From assembly GCF_000160775.2 (NCBI RefSeq), contig NZ_CM001024.1:1737712-1801711 (forward strand): 64,000 nt of DNA, written 5' to 3'. The notes beneath the pieces are model-generated. The model saw only the letters and a program-made list of their open reading frames with translations, made no database searches and had not been told where the DNA came from. How positions within the stretch are numbered: the first letter of the stretch is position 1; every line of letters begins with the position of its first letter. Shown one piece after another: positions 55,346 through 64,000 of this stretch. The translations under genes were made by a program, and so were the position numbers. The stretch is from Aeromicrobium marinum DSM 15272. GTDB lineage: Bacteria > Actinomycetota > Actinomycetes > Propionibacteriales > Nocardioidaceae.

Positions 55346-56119
55346 TCAGCTGCGGTCGATCTCGATGTCGCCGGTGTCGGTCTCGACGGTGACGAACCCC
55401 TGCCCGTCGCCGTCGTGCTGCAGGTCCGACTCCACGTCGCCGGACTCGCTGCCGACCTGGACGACGTAGGTGGTGTCCCCGTCGGGCATGGTCGCCTCGA
55501 CGTCTCCCGAGGCCGTGCGTGCCTTGAAGCCGAACGGCTGCACCCCGAACTCGACGTCGATGTCGCCGGACCCCGTGCGCAGGTCCAGCTCGACGACCGC
55601 CAGGTCGGCCGCCTCGATGTCACCGGTGTCGGACCGCGCGGTGACGACACCGTCGAGGCCGTCCAGCCGCAGGTCCCCGGATGCAGCGGCGATGACGATC
55701 GGGAAGCCGGCGGGGACACCGACGGTGACGGCGACACCGCAGCCCGGCGTGACCAGGCCGAGGCAGGACGCGGAGAGCACGATGTCGTCGCCGTCTCGAC
55801 GGGCGTCGAAGTCGGTGCCGGTCCAGCCCTCGGTGATCGTGGCCGACACCTCGACCTCGGCGCCCCTCGACCGCACCACGGTGACGTCGGCCCCGTCGGT
55901 GACCAGCCGGACCAGGGCCAGGTCGTCGACCGCGAGGGTCGACTCCGCGGTGCGGTCGGAGCGGGTCACCAGGCCCGACGCGACCACCGCTCCCGCCAGC
56001 ACCGCCAGGACCACGACGGCGATGCCGACCGACAGCAGGGTGCGCGACATCGGCGATCGGACGTCGTACTCCCCCACCACGGCGGGCCCGGGCTCGCCGT
56101 AGCGGTCGAGGCGTGTCAC
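55346..56119 (-). CDS. DUF4097-type beta-helix protein with one transmembrane helix
   Basis: A 257-residue protein: short N-tail, transmembrane helix (TLLSVGIAVVVLAVLAGAVV), then a repeated beta-strand region rich in SGD/TGDI units (AASGDLRLD, SDTGDIEAA, TGSGDIDVE, TASGDVEAT, TDTGDIEID), the pattern of DUF4097/putative adhesin beta-helices. Faces outward if the helix is an anchor. The GTG start overlaps the glpD stop by 4 nt, so it is co-translated with glpD, an unexpected pairing. Confidence 0.78.
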   Translation of the reverse strand: MTRLDRYGEPGPAVVGEYDVRSPMSRTLLSVGIAVVVLAVLAGAVVASGLVTRSDRTAESTLAVDDLALVRLVTDGADVTVVRSRGAEVEVSATITEGWTGTDFDARRDGDDIVLSASCLGLVTPGCGVAVTVGVPAGFPIVIAAASGDLRLDGLDGVVTARSDTGDIEAADLAVVELDLRTGSGDIDVEFGVQPFGFKARTASGDVEATMPDGDTTYVVQVGSESGDVESDLQHDGDGQGFVTVETDTGDIEIDRS

Positions 56120-57870
56120 GCGGTCTCTGCCTTGTCCGCGCCGGTGGTGACCTGCACGGGCACCACGTCGCGGCCTCCCATGCGGGCGGCATCGGCGGTC
56201 TCGTCGTCCGGCATGGTCTGGCTCTCGCGCTCGGCCTCGACCCGCTTGAGGTAGTGGTCGACCTCGGCGGCCCGCTGGGCCTTGGACCAGCCCAGCGCCT
56301 TGCCCATCAGGGCCGCGACCTCCTCGGCGACCTCCGTGCCACGGTCGAAGGTCTCGATCGAGATGTGGGTGCGGCGCGCGATGACGTCGTCGAGGTGGCG
56401 CGCGCCCTCGTGGGTCGTGCCGTAGACCACCTCGGCCGCGAGGTAGTCGTCGGCCCCGGCCAGGGGCCGCCCCAGCTCGGGGTACTTCGCGATCAGGTCG
56501 AGGACCTCCACCACCAACGATCCCTGGCGGCGGAGCAGGTGCTCGATCCGACCGACGCTCAGACCGCTCGAGGCGGCCAGCGAGTGCCGCTGGTTCCACA
56601 ACGCCTCGTACCCGTCGGCGCCCAGGAGGGGCACGTCCTCGGTGCACGACGGCGGCACCCGACGGTCCAGGTGGCTGCTCATCGCGTGCACGGCGGCGTC
56701 GATGGCGTCCTTGGCCATGATCCGGTACGTCGTGTACTTGCCCCCGGCGATGACCACGAGGCCCTTGGTGCTGGTCGACACCGCGTGCTCGCGCGAGAGC
56801 TGGCTCGTGGCGTCGGACTCGCCCGCGAGCAGGGGCCGCAGCCCGGCGAAGACCCCTTCGACGTCGTCGTGGGTGAGGGGCTCGACGAGGACCTCGTTGA
56901 CGTGGTCGAGCAGGTAGTCGATGTCACGCCGGCTGGCGGCGGGGTGGTCCTTGCTCAGGGACCAGTCGGTGTCGGTGGTGCCGATCATCCAGTGCCGGCC
57001 CCACGGGATCACGAAGAGCACGGAGGTCTCGGTCCGCAGGATCAGGCCGGAGTCGCCACGGATGCGGTCGCGCGGCACCACCAGGTGGATGCCCTTCGAC
57101 GCGCGGACGTGGAACTGGCCGCGCTCCCCCGCCATGCCCTGCGTCTCGTCGGTCCACACGCCGGTGGCGTTGACCACCTGCCGCGCCCGCACGTCGAGCT
57201 CCCGCCCGGACTCCAGGTCGACGACGGTGGCGCCCACGACCCGGTCGCCCTCACGGATCAGCGCCGTGACCCGTGAACGGGTGGCCACGTGCGCCCCGTA
57301 GGCCGCCGCGGTGCGGGACAGCAGCATGGTGTGGCGGGCGTCGTCGACCTGACCGTCGTAGTAGTGCAGCGCGCCGACCAGCGCGTCCTTGCGCAGCGCC
57401 GGCATGATCTTGCGAGCGCCCCGGCGGGTGAGGTGACGGTGGTGCGGGACACCCCGGGACCGACCGGACAGCCGGGCCATGCTGTCGTACAGCAGGACGC
57501 CGGAGCCGGCGTAGAACCGCTCCCACACCCGGTGCTTGAGGGGGTAGAGGAACGGGACGGGCTGCACCAGGTGCGGCGCCAGCTTGTCGATGAGCAGGCT
57601 GCGCTCGCCGAGCGCCTCGGCCACGAGGCGGAAGTCGAGCATCTCGAGGTAGCGGAGTCCTCCGTGGATCAGCTTGCTGGACCGGCTGGAGGTGCCGGAG
57701 GCGAAGTCACGGGCCTCGACCAGCCCGACCGAGAGGCCCCTGGTCGCGGCGTCGAGGGCCGCACCGCCGCCGACGACCCCACCGCCGATGACCAGGACGT
57801 CGAGCTGCTCGCGGGCCATCGCGTCGAGCGCCTTCTGGCGGTTGGACGGGGACAGCGCCACGGATCGCAT
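56116..57870 (-). CDS. glpD: Aerobic glycerol-3-phosphate dehydrogenase
   Basis: A 584-residue FAD enzyme: VLVIGGGVVGGGAALDAATRG (FAD motif), DFASGTSSRSSKLIHGGLRY (family block), GRHWMIGTTDTDW, and VVIAGGKYTTYRIMAKDAID near the C-terminal FAD contact. Oxidises sn-glycerol-3-phosphate to DHAP, feeding electrons to quinone. ATG 57870. It follows glpK by 52 nt on the same strand: kinase then dehydrogenase for glycerol use. Confidence 0.95.
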   Translation of the reverse strand: MRSVALSPSNRQKALDAMAREQLDVLVIGGGVVGGGAALDAATRGLSVGLVEARDFASGTSSRSSKLIHGGLRYLEMLDFRLVAEALGERSLLIDKLAPHLVQPVPFLYPLKHRVWERFYAGSGVLLYDSMARLSGRSRGVPHHRHLTRRGARKIMPALRKDALVGALHYYDGQVDDARHTMLLSRTAAAYGAHVATRSRVTALIREGDRVVGATVVDLESGRELDVRARQVVNATGVWTDETQGMAGERGQFHVRASKGIHLVVPRDRIRGDSGLILRTETSVLFVIPWGRHWMIGTTDTDWSLSKDHPAASRRDIDYLLDHVNEVLVEPLTHDDVEGVFAGLRPLLAGESDATSQLSREHAVSTSTKGLVVIAGGKYTTYRIMAKDAIDAAVHAMSSHLDRRVPPSCTEDVPLLGADGYEALWNQRHSLAASSGLSVGRIEHLLRRQGSLVVEVLDLIAKYPELGRPLAGADDYLAAEVVYGTTHEGARHLDDVIARRTHISIETFDRGTEVAEEVAALMGKALGWSKAQRAAEVDHYLKRVEAERESQTMPDDETADAARMGGRDVVPVQVTTGADKAETA

Positions 57871-57922
57871 GGACCCCAGTCAATCACCCCGCACCGACGT
57901 CCGCGTCCTGCCGGTCCGGTGT

Positions 57923-59455
57923 CTACTCCACCCAGTCCAGGGTCCGCTGGACGGCCTTGGTCCACTGCCGGTGGCCGGCCTCGCGCTGCGCGTCGTCCCA
58001 CTCCGGCGTCCACTGCTTGGACTCGCGCCAGTTCGACACCAGCTCGTCGGTGTCGTTCCAATACCCCACCGCGAGTCCGGCCGCGTAGGCCGCGCCCAGG
58101 GCCGTGGTCTCGGGCACGACCGGCCGGCTGACCGGGGCACCCAGCACGTCGGCCTGGATCTGCATGCAGAGGTCGTTGGCCGTCACGCCGCCGTCGACCC
58201 GCAGGACACGGAGATCGATGCAGGCATCGGCCACCATCGCGTCCACGACGTCCTTGCTCTGGTAGCAGATCGCCTCGAGCGCGGCCCGGGCCAGATGGGC
58301 CGTGGTGTTGAACCGCGACAGCCCGACGATCGCGCCGCGGGCGTCGGGCCGCCAGTGCGGGGCGAAGAGCCCGGAGAACGCGGGCACGAAGCACACGCCA
58401 CCGGTGTCCTCGACCGAGGCCGCGAGGGTCTCGGTCTCGGCCGCGTCGGTGATGACGCCCAGCTGGTCGCGCAGCCACTGGACGGCCGATCCGGTGACGG
58501 CGATGGACCCCTCGAGCGCGTACACCGCCGGTGCGTCGCCGAAGCGGTACGCGACGGTCGTGAGCAGCCCGTGCTGTGAGCGGACGATCTCGGTACCGGT
58601 GTTGAGGACCAGGAAGTTGCCCGTGCCGTAGGTGTTCTTGACCTGTCCCGGCTCGAAGCACACCTGACCCACGAGTGCCGCGTGCTGGTCGCCGAGGTCG
58701 CCGGCCAGGGCCACCTCACCACCGAAGGGACCGTCGGCGCGGGTGTGGCCGTACACCTCCGAGGAGGACCGGATCTCCGGCAGCATCAGGCGCGGCACGC
58801 CGAAGACCTCGAGCAGGTCGTCGTCCCAGTCCAGGGTCCGCAGGTCCATGAGCATGGTGCGGCTGGCGTTGGTCACGTCCGTGACGTGGATGCCGCCGTC
58901 GGGTCCACCGGTGAGCCACCACAGCAGCCACGTGTCGGTGGTCCCGAACACGGCGTGGCCCGCCTCGGCGTCCTCGCGCACCCCCTCGACGTTCTCGAGC
59001 ACCCACCGGATCTTGCCCCCGGAGAAGTAGGCCGCGGGCGGGAGACCTGATCGGTCGCAGACCAGGTCGGCGTGACCGTCCGCGGTGACCTGCGCGGCGA
59101 TGTCGGCGGTGCGGGTGTCCTGCCACACGATCGCGTTGAGGTAGGGCTGCCCGGTGCGCCGGTCCCACACCACGGTCGTCTCCCGCTGGTTGGTCACGCC
59201 GACCGCCGCGAGGTCGGCGTGGGTCAGCCCGGTGCTCGCCAGGGCCCCGGCGACGACCTCGCGGGTGCGGTCCCAGATCTGGGTGGCGTCGTGCTCGACC
59301 CATCCCGCCCGCGGCAGGATCTGGTCGTGCTCCAGCTGGTGGCGGCCCACCTCGGCGCCGTCGTGGTCGAACACCATGAAGCGGGTGCTGGTGGTGCCCT
59401 GGTCGATCGCGCCCACGTACCGCGGGGCGTCCCGCGCTGCCTCCGCATCCGTCAT
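57923..59455 (-). CDS. glpK: Glycerol kinase
   Basis: A 510-residue FGGY kinase: [16 protein letters not shown] (phosphate 1 loop), [30 protein letters not shown] and [18 protein letters not shown] (FGGY signatures). Phosphorylates glycerol to glycerol-3-phosphate. ATG 59455 (MTDAEAARD) chosen over GTG 59464. First gene of the glpK-glpD-DUF4097 operon; no glpF in the window. Confidence 0.95.
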   Translation of the reverse strand: MTDAEAARDAPRYVGAIDQGTTSTRFMVFDHDGAEVGRHQLEHDQILPRAGWVEHDATQIWDRTREVVAGALASTGLTHADLAAVGVTNQRETTVVWDRRTGQPYLNAIVWQDTRTADIAAQVTADGHADLVCDRSGLPPAAYFSGGKIRWVLENVEGVREDAEAGHAVFGTTDTWLLWWLTGGPDGGIHVTDVTNASRTMLMDLRTLDWDDDLLEVFGVPRLMLPEIRSSSEVYGHTRADGPFGGEVALAGDLGDQHAALVGQVCFEPGQVKNTYGTGNFLVLNTGTEIVRSQHGLLTTVAYRFGDAPAVYALEGSIAVTGSAVQWLRDQLGVITDAAETETLAASVEDTGGVCFVPAFSGLFAPHWRPDARGAIVGLSRFNTTAHLARAALEAICYQSKDVVDAMVADACIDLRVLRVDGGVTANDLCMQIQADVLGAPVSRPVVPETTALGAAYAAGLAVGYWNDTDELVSNWRESKQWTPEWDDAQREAGHRQWTKAVQRTLDWVE

Positions 59456-59561
59456 GGCCGCCACCCTAGGTCGTCGGTGTGGGCCACGTCACGACCACCT
59501 CGCTCCCGGGGACGGCAGGACCGGGGGGTGACGATCACCGGGTTGTATCGTTGAGGGGGTC

Positions 59562-60125
59562 ATGAACCTGATCCGCCTGCACCCCCGGGCCTCCGCCGTC
59601 CTCGCCGGAGTGCTGGCCCTCGTGGTCGTCGTGGCGGTCTCGGTCCTCACCTATCCGTCCGACGACCTGCCGGCCCCGGAGTCCACCGACGCGGCTCCCG
59701 GTGAGATCGAGCTGCCGTCGATCGAGCGCGAGCAGCTGTCCTCCGACCAGTCGGTGCAGGAGCTGACCGAGCAGGGGGTGTCCTCGCTCGGCACCGGGGG
59801 CGGCTTCGGCGGCCTGCGGGGCGAGGGCGGCAACCGCAACCTGCAGGGCTTGGCGATCACCCTCACGGTCACGTCGTCGGTGCCGATCGGCACGGTCGGC
59901 TACATCATCCCCACCAGCCTCGACCGCTCGTTCGGCGTCGACGAGAACGTCGGGACGTCGTTCGCCCTGAGCACCACCGTGTACGGACCGCCGGACCACG
60001 CCCAGATCTTCGTGCAGGCCGGACCCACCGGCGCCCCGGTGACCTGCACCATCACCGTCGACGGGCAGGTGACCGAGCAGCGGTCGACCGAGGGCCCCTA
60101 CGGACAGATGCTCTGCCAGGGCTGA
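59562..60125 (+). CDS. MmpS-like membrane-anchored secreted protein
   Basis: A 187-residue protein with one N-terminal transmembrane anchor (ASAVLAGVLALVVVVAVSVL), a low-complexity acidic linker (LSSDQSVQELTEQG, GGGFGGLRGEGG), and a C-terminal beta domain ending VTCTITVDGQVTEQRS...GQMLC with two Cys. This end resembles MmpS accessory proteins (CxITVnGEV...C). No MmpL transporter is adjacent. Homology is by eye and uncertain. Divergent from glpK. Confidence 0.5.
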   Translation: MNLIRLHPRASAVLAGVLALVVVVAVSVLTYPSDDLPAPESTDAAPGEIELPSIEREQLSSDQSVQELTEQGVSSLGTGGGFGGLRGEGGNRNLQGLAITLTVTSSVPIGTVGYIIPTSLDRSFGVDENVGTSFALSTTVYGPPDHAQIFVQAGPTGAPVTCTITVDGQVTEQRSTEGPYGQMLCQG

Positions 60126-60134
60126 ACCGCCGGG

Positions 60135-61121
60135 TCAGTCCTGACCCAGCTCGCCGTGCACCTGCGCGTGCGGGACGGTCGGGATGGTGCCCAGGCGCCC
60201 CTTCTGGAAGTCCTCGAACGCCTGCAGCACCTCGGCGCGGGTGTTCATCACGAACGGCCCGGCCCAGGCGATCGGTTCGCGGATCGGCAGACCACCGAGC
60301 AGCACGACCTCGAGCGCCGGGTGCCGTGACTCCTGGCGGGCGGCCGCCCCGACGGTGATCGTCTCGCCGTGGCCGAGCACCGCGAGCTGGCCCGACCCGA
60401 TCGGGCGACGGTCCCGGCCCACGTGGCCGTCACCGCTGAGCACGTAGACCAGGGCGTTGAAGTCGGTCCGCCACGGCACCGTCATCTCGGCCCCGGGCAG
60501 GACGGTCGCGTGCACCATGGTCATCGGCGTGCGGGTGCTGCCGGGGCCGGCGACACCGTCCACCTCGCCGGCGATCACCCGCAACAGGGCTCCCGCGTCC
60601 GGCGTCGAGGCCAGGCCCACCTGGGCGCCGCGGATGTCCTGGTAGTGCGGAGGCAGCCACTTGTCCGCCTTCGGGAGGTTGACCCACAGCTGGAGTCCGT
60701 GGAACAGGCCACCCTTGGAGACCAGCCACTCCGGCGGCGCCTCGATGTGCAGCAGTCCGCTGCCGGCGGTCATCCACTGGGTGTCGCCGTCGGTGATGGT
60801 GCCGCCGCCGCCGTGGGTGTCGGCGTGGTCCATGACGCCGTCGATCATGTAGGTCACGGTCTCGAACCCGCGGTGGGGATGCCACGACGTGCCCTTGGGC
60901 TCCCCGGGCGCGTAGTCGACCTCACCCATCTGGTCGAGGTGGATGAACGGATCCAGCGCGGCGGGGTCGACCCCGGCGAAGGCCCGGTGGACAGGGAACC
61001 CCTCGCCCTCGAACCCCCGGGGCGCCGTGGTGAGGCTGCGGACGGAGCGGTCCTCGGTCTGGGTCGGGCGTGCGATGACACGGGGCAGCACGGTCCAGTC
61101 GGGTGCGGTCACGGCGGGCAT
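60135..61121 (-). CDS. Pirin-family bicupin protein
   Basis: A 328-residue double-cupin: metal-site motifs HPHRGFETVTYMIDG (two His) and SGLLHIEAPPEW (His, Glu), and the pirin N-terminal block (HRAFAGVDPAALDPFIHLDQM). Pirins are iron-binding quercetinase-like or regulatory proteins. GGAGACCT precedes the ATG. A perfect MarR-type palindrome TTGAATGTTCAA lies 32 bp upstream. It converges with the MmpS-like gene. Confidence 0.93.
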   Translation of the reverse strand: MPAVTAPDWTVLPRVIARPTQTEDRSVRSLTTAPRGFEGEGFPVHRAFAGVDPAALDPFIHLDQMGEVDYAPGEPKGTSWHPHRGFETVTYMIDGVMDHADTHGGGGTITDGDTQWMTAGSGLLHIEAPPEWLVSKGGLFHGLQLWVNLPKADKWLPPHYQDIRGAQVGLASTPDAGALLRVIAGEVDGVAGPGSTRTPMTMVHATVLPGAEMTVPWRTDFNALVYVLSGDGHVGRDRRPIGSGQLAVLGHGETITVGAAARQESRHPALEVVLLGGLPIREPIAWAGPFVMNTRAEVLQAFEDFQKGRLGTIPTVPHAQVHGELGQD

Positions 61122-61152
61122 GAGGTCTCCTTCGGTCGTGGCTCGAGTATAG

Positions 61153-61164
61153 TTGAATGTTCAA
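61153..61164. promoter_or_regulatory. MarR-type operator upstream of pirin
   Basis: Perfect TTGAA-TG-TTCAA palindrome 32 bp from the pirin start and 53 bp from the divergent flavoprotein start; related sites lie between yceI and marR (45200-45249). Confidence 0.6.
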
Positions 61165-61216
61165 TTGTTGTCGATCATTCCTCCAGGACGCCGGTGGGCG
61201 CGACTACCCTGCGGGG

Positions 61217-62728
61217 ATGACGTCCGTCTCGCCGGTCCCCCGGTCCGTCGTCGTGGTGGGCGGCGGACACAACGCACTCGTCGCCGCGACCTACCTGGCC
61301 CGCGCCGGCCTCGAGGTCGTGGTGCTGGAGCAGCTCGACCACGTCGGTGGGGCCGCCGTCAGCGCCCGCGCCTTCCCCGAGCACGACGCCCACCTCTCCC
61401 GGTTCTCCTACCTGGTGTCGCTCATGCCGCCGGCCCTGATCGACGACCTCGGACTGCGCCTGGAGCTGCGGGACCGCGCCGTCGCGTCCTACACCCCCCA
61501 CCCCGGCGGGGGGCTCCTCGTCGAGACCGACGAGGGCCCGGCCACGGCCCGCTCCTTCCGCGACCTCACCGGCGACGACACCGAGCACGCGGCGTGGCGC
61601 CAGTTCTACCGCGAGGTGCAGACCCTGGCCGATGCCGTCGCCCCGACCCTGCTGTCGCCCCTGCCGCACGTGGCCGACGTGCGTGACCGCGTCGAGATGC
61701 CGATCTGGACCGACCTCGTGGAGGAGCCGCTCGGCACCGCGCTGCGCCGCCGGTTCCGGGACGACCTCGTGCGGGGCATCGTCGGCACCGATGCCCTCAT
61801 CGGCACCTTCGCCTCCCTCGACGACGCCGGCCTCACCCAGAACCGGTGCTTCCTCTACCACGTCGCCGGCGGGCCGTGGAGGGTCCCGGTGGGCGGTATG
61901 GGAGTCGTCACCGGTGAGCTCGAACGGGTGGCCAGGGAGGCCGGGGCCACCATCGTCACCGGTGTGCGGGTCGACCAGGTCGAGGCCGGCGACGACGGGG
62001 TCACCGCCTCCGGCGACGGTCGTTCGTGGTCGGCGGACCTGCTGCTGTCGGGGGTGGCGCCGCACACCCTGGCCGCCCTGCTGGGCGACCCGTTGCCGCC
62101 GAAGCCGTCCGGCTCCCAGCTGAAGGTCAACCTGCTGCTCTCGCGCCTGCCCCGGCTCGCCTCGGGCGACGACCCCGAGGTCGCCTTCGCCGGCACGTTC
62201 CACGTCGACGAGTCCTTCAGCGCCCTCGAGGCCGCCCACGCGGAGGCGCTGGCCGGCCGGCTGCCGGCCAGCGGCGAGCTGTACTGCCACACGCTCACCG
62301 ACCGGTCGATCCTCGGCCCGCGGCTCGATGCCGACGGCGCCCACACCCTCACCTACTTCGGACTGCACACCCCCACCGAGAACCTCCCCGACGCAGCATC
62401 GACCCAGGAGGCGGTCGACCGGTTCATGTCGGCCTTCCAGGCGCATCTGGCCGAGCCGCTCGCGCCGCTGGTCCTGGGGCTGGAGGCGAAGTCGCCCGCC
62501 GACATCGAGGCCGCCATCGGCATGCCCGGCGGTCACATCTTCCACGGTGACCTCTCCTGGCCGTGGCTCGAGGAGGGCGAGCGTCCGGCCTCCCCCGCCG
62601 AACGCTGGGGCGTCGCCACCTCGCGCCCCCGCGTGCTGGTGTGCGGCAGTGGAGCACGCCGGGGCGGTGCCGTCAGCGGCATCGCCGGCCACAACGCAGC
62701 ACACGCCGTGCTGGATTTCGTGGGCTGA
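61217..62728 (+). CDS. Phytoene-desaturase-like FAD oxidoreductase
   Basis: A 503-residue flavoprotein: VVVVGGGHNALVAATYLARAG (dinucleotide site) and VLEQLDHVGGAAVSAR (GG motif), and a C-terminal CGSGARRGGAVSGIAGHNAA FAD contact. It belongs to the phytoene desaturase/isomerase-like (CrtI-type) group widespread in Actinobacteria without carotenoid genes nearby. Substrate unknown. ATG 61217 chosen; the longer frame overlaps the pirin promoter. Confidence 0.83.
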   Translation: MTSVSPVPRSVVVVGGGHNALVAATYLARAGLEVVVLEQLDHVGGAAVSARAFPEHDAHLSRFSYLVSLMPPALIDDLGLRLELRDRAVASYTPHPGGGLLVETDEGPATARSFRDLTGDDTEHAAWRQFYREVQTLADAVAPTLLSPLPHVADVRDRVEMPIWTDLVEEPLGTALRRRFRDDLVRGIVGTDALIGTFASLDDAGLTQNRCFLYHVAGGPWRVPVGGMGVVTGELERVAREAGATIVTGVRVDQVEAGDDGVTASGDGRSWSADLLLSGVAPHTLAALLGDPLPPKPSGSQLKVNLLLSRLPRLASGDDPEVAFAGTFHVDESFSALEAAHAEALAGRLPASGELYCHTLTDRSILGPRLDADGAHTLTYFGLHTPTENLPDAASTQEAVDRFMSAFQAHLAEPLAPLVLGLEAKSPADIEAAIGMPGGHIFHGDLSWPWLEEGERPASPAERWGVATSRPRVLVCGSGARRGGAVSGIAGHNAAHAVLDFVG

Positions 62729-62755
62729 TCCGCGGCTGGTAGTGTTCCTCGTCGC

Positions 62756-62831
<76 letters not shown>

Positions 62832-62837
62832 TCGCGC

Positions 62838-62865
62838 CAGGCCCTCGAGGATCCTCGGGGGCCTG
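62838..62865 (+). terminator. Hairpin terminator after tRNA-Lys
   Basis: CAGGCCC (62838-62844) pairs with GGGCCTG (62859-62865); the inner CGAGGATCCTCG lengthens the stem to about 12 bp with a small loop. No strong T-run follows. Confidence 0.6.
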
Positions 62866-62929
62866 TGTCGTCCCCCGCCGGCGTCACCGTCGCGCAGCGG
62901 CGCTGGTGCCGGCAGGTCATGATGTGTCC

Positions 62930-63214
62930 ATGAAGTGTCCCACCGACAACGCGACCCTGGTCATGAGTGAACGATCCGGCATCGAGATCGACTACTGCCC
63001 CGAGTGCCGGGGCGTCTGGCTCGACCGCGGTGAGCTGGACAAGATCGTCGAACGCGCCTCCCGCGACGCGGCCCCGGCACCGGCGGCACCTGCCGCCCAG
63101 CCCGTCCACGGCGACCCGTTCCGCTCCGAGCGGCCGACCTACCGGGACGACCGCGACCGCCCGCAGTACCGCCGCAAGAAGAAGGAGCACTGGCTCATGG
63201 AGATCTTCGACTGA
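62930..63214 (+). CDS. Zinc-ribbon protein, zf-TFIIB family
   Basis: A 94-residue protein: MKCPTDNATLVMSE and IDYCPECRGVWLDRGELDKI form the zf-TFIIB zinc ribbon, followed by an Ala/Pro linker and a basic tail (YRRKKKEHWLMEIFD). Small members of this family are common and uncharacterised. ATG 62930 chosen (MKCP), the family start. Confidence 0.85.
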   Translation: MKCPTDNATLVMSERSGIEIDYCPECRGVWLDRGELDKIVERASRDAAPAPAAPAAQPVHGDPFRSERPTYRDDRDRPQYRRKKKEHWLMEIFD

Positions 63215-63349
63215 CCTGTTCCGACCGGCCGGTCGCCCCGGACACCGGCGGAGTGCGGGCGATGGTGCCGCCACCCGGGACCGCCGGTCACCTGCGTGCG
63301 CCATAGTGGTGCCGCACGTCGTCCGTCGTGCAGGACCGCGGGAGGCTCC

Positions 63350-64000
63350 ATGAAGATGTCCGTGATCGGCTGCGGCTACCTCGGTGCCGTGCACGCCGCC
63401 GCCATGACCTCGCTGGGCCACGACGTGGTCGGCATCGACGTCGATCCCGAGAAGATCGCGTCCCTCACCCGCGGTGAGGCGCCGTTCTTCGAGCCCGGCC
63501 TGCCCGAGCTGCTCACGGCGTCGATGGCGTCGGGTCAGCTGCGCTTCAGCACCGACATCGCCGACGTGGCCGGCTGCACCGTGCACTTCGTCGCGGTCGG
63601 CACCCCGCAGCGTCGGGACGGCCACGGTGCCGACCTGACCTACGTCGACGCCGCCGTCGAGGCGTTGCTGCCGCACCTCGCCCCGGGCGACCTCGTCGTG
63701 GGCAAGTCCACCGTCCCGGTGGGGACCGCGGGCCGGCTCGCCGTCGACGTCGCCGCGACCGGGGCCGAGCTGGCCTGGAACCCCGAGTTCCTCCGCGAGG
63801 GATTCGCGGTGAAGGACACGATCGAGCCCGACCGCCTCGTCTACGGGGTCGCCAGCGAGCGGGCCCGGCAGGTCCTCGACGAGGTGTATGCCGTCGCCGT
63901 CGCCGCCGGCACCCCGGTCGTCGAGACCGACTACGCCACCGCCGAGCTGGTCAAGACCGCCGCCAACGCCTTCCTGGCCACCAAGATCTCGTTCATCAAC
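63350..64000 (+). CDS. UDP-glucose/GDP-mannose dehydrogenase, N-terminal part
   Basis: Open to the window end (217 residues). MSVIGCGYLGAVHAAAMTSLGHDVVGID is the NAD site (GxGxxG), then VAVGTPQRRDG, GKSTVPVGT, NPEFLREGFAVKDTIEPDRLVYG and AELVKTAANAFLATKISF, all family signatures. It oxidises UDP-glucose to UDP-glucuronate (or GDP-mannose likewise) for envelope polysaccharides; the active-site Cys lies beyond the window. GGGAGG precedes the ATG. Confidence 0.93.
   Translation, partial: MKMSVIGCGYLGAVHAAAMTSLGHDVVGIDVDPEKIASLTRGEAPFFEPGLPELLTASMASGQLRFSTDIADVAGCTVHFVAVGTPQRRDGHGADLTYVDAAVEALLPHLAPGDLVVGKSTVPVGTAGRLAVDVAATGAELAWNPEFLREGFAVKDTIEPDRLVYGVASERARQVLDEVYAVAVAAGTPVVETDYATAELVKTAANAFLATKISFIN

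Noticed and set aside
60132..60147. GGGTCAG-TC-CTGACCC inverted repeat at the pirin stop
   Set aside because: Loop of 2 nt and a 7-bp stem make it a weak terminator at best; much smaller than the cassette hairpins.

Overview
High-GC actinobacterial chromosome segment. Evidence: GC-rich codon use, GTG starts and apparent leaderless starts, the clpP1-clpP2-clpX and trigger factor block, a mycothiol-nitroreductase homologue, a single-chain type I fatty acid synthase (FAS-I) with its own holo-ACP synthase, and Actinobacteria-style PP2C, dynamin-like GTPase and MmpS-like proteins. Gene content and order resemble the Mycobacterium tuberculosis Rv2449c-Rv2524c region as I recall it (clpX, clpP2, clpP1, tig, nei, rpiB, Rv2466c, pepN, glbO, ettA, orn with tRNA-His, acpS-fas). 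The organism is therefore a mycolata relative or another FAS-I-bearing actinobacterium (for example an Aeromicrobium-like Nocardioidaceae). The species cannot be fixed from this sequence alone.

Layout. 1-7.4 kb: end of a PfkB sugar kinase, then a minus-strand proteostasis block (tig, hydrolase, SRPBCC protein, clpP1, clpP2, clpX, saccharopine-dehydrogenase-like protein). 7.5-16.2 kb: PhoD phosphatase, Old Yellow Enzyme, SNase-like lipoprotein, autoregulated XRE-cupin regulator, methyltransferase, tRNA-Pro and tRNA-Gly, and several NAD(P)/FAD enzymes. 16.2-24.9 kb: a five-gene overlapping minus-strand operon (GCS2 ligase, nitroreductase homologue, rpiB, nei-type glycosylase, PP2C phosphatase), then pepN, an MscS channel and glbO. 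24.9-29.9 kb: thioesterase, BCCP and carboxyltransferase, facing fabG, an aminoglycoside-phosphotransferase-like gene and tetR. 31.2-45.2 kb: acpS-FAS-I, SDR, thiolase, acyl-CoA dehydrogenase, tetR, yceI. 45.3-55.3 kb: marR, ettA, two dynamin-like GTPases, PrsW protease, tRNA-Arg, DsbA, orn, tRNA-His. 55.3-64 kb: glpK-glpD-DUF4097, MmpS-like protein, pirin, phytoene-desaturase-like enzyme, tRNA-Lys, zinc-ribbon protein and the start of a UDP-glucose/GDP-mannose dehydrogenase. No stretch over about 300 bases lacks a gene.

Regulatory logic visible in sequence. Large double-palindrome operators (TGAGG-N4-CCTCA in each arm) precede both the carboxyltransferase operon and FAS-I, suggesting one FasR-type regulator for malonyl-CoA supply and fatty-acid synthesis. 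A CTAAGC-N4-GCTTAG site is shared by fabG and the acyl-CoA dehydrogenase/tetR promoter. A TTGAA-N2-TTCAA site is shared by yceI/marR and pirin.

Most unusual feature. Two single-gene cassettes, at 29.95-31.19 kb and 45.82-46.93 kb, each encode an AbiEi-like winged-helix plus DUF559/Vsr-like nuclease protein. Each is bounded by near-identical large palindromes and sits exactly between the stop codons of two convergent housekeeping genes. Cassette A has 91-bp inverted terminal repeats (82/91 matching by hand alignment), each containing a perfect 36-bp palindrome. A third, gene-less giant hairpin at 23.08-23.15 kb lies in the same kind of convergent gap and looks like an empty site. I know of no described element with this structure; it is the best candidate here for an undescribed mobile or self-maintaining system.
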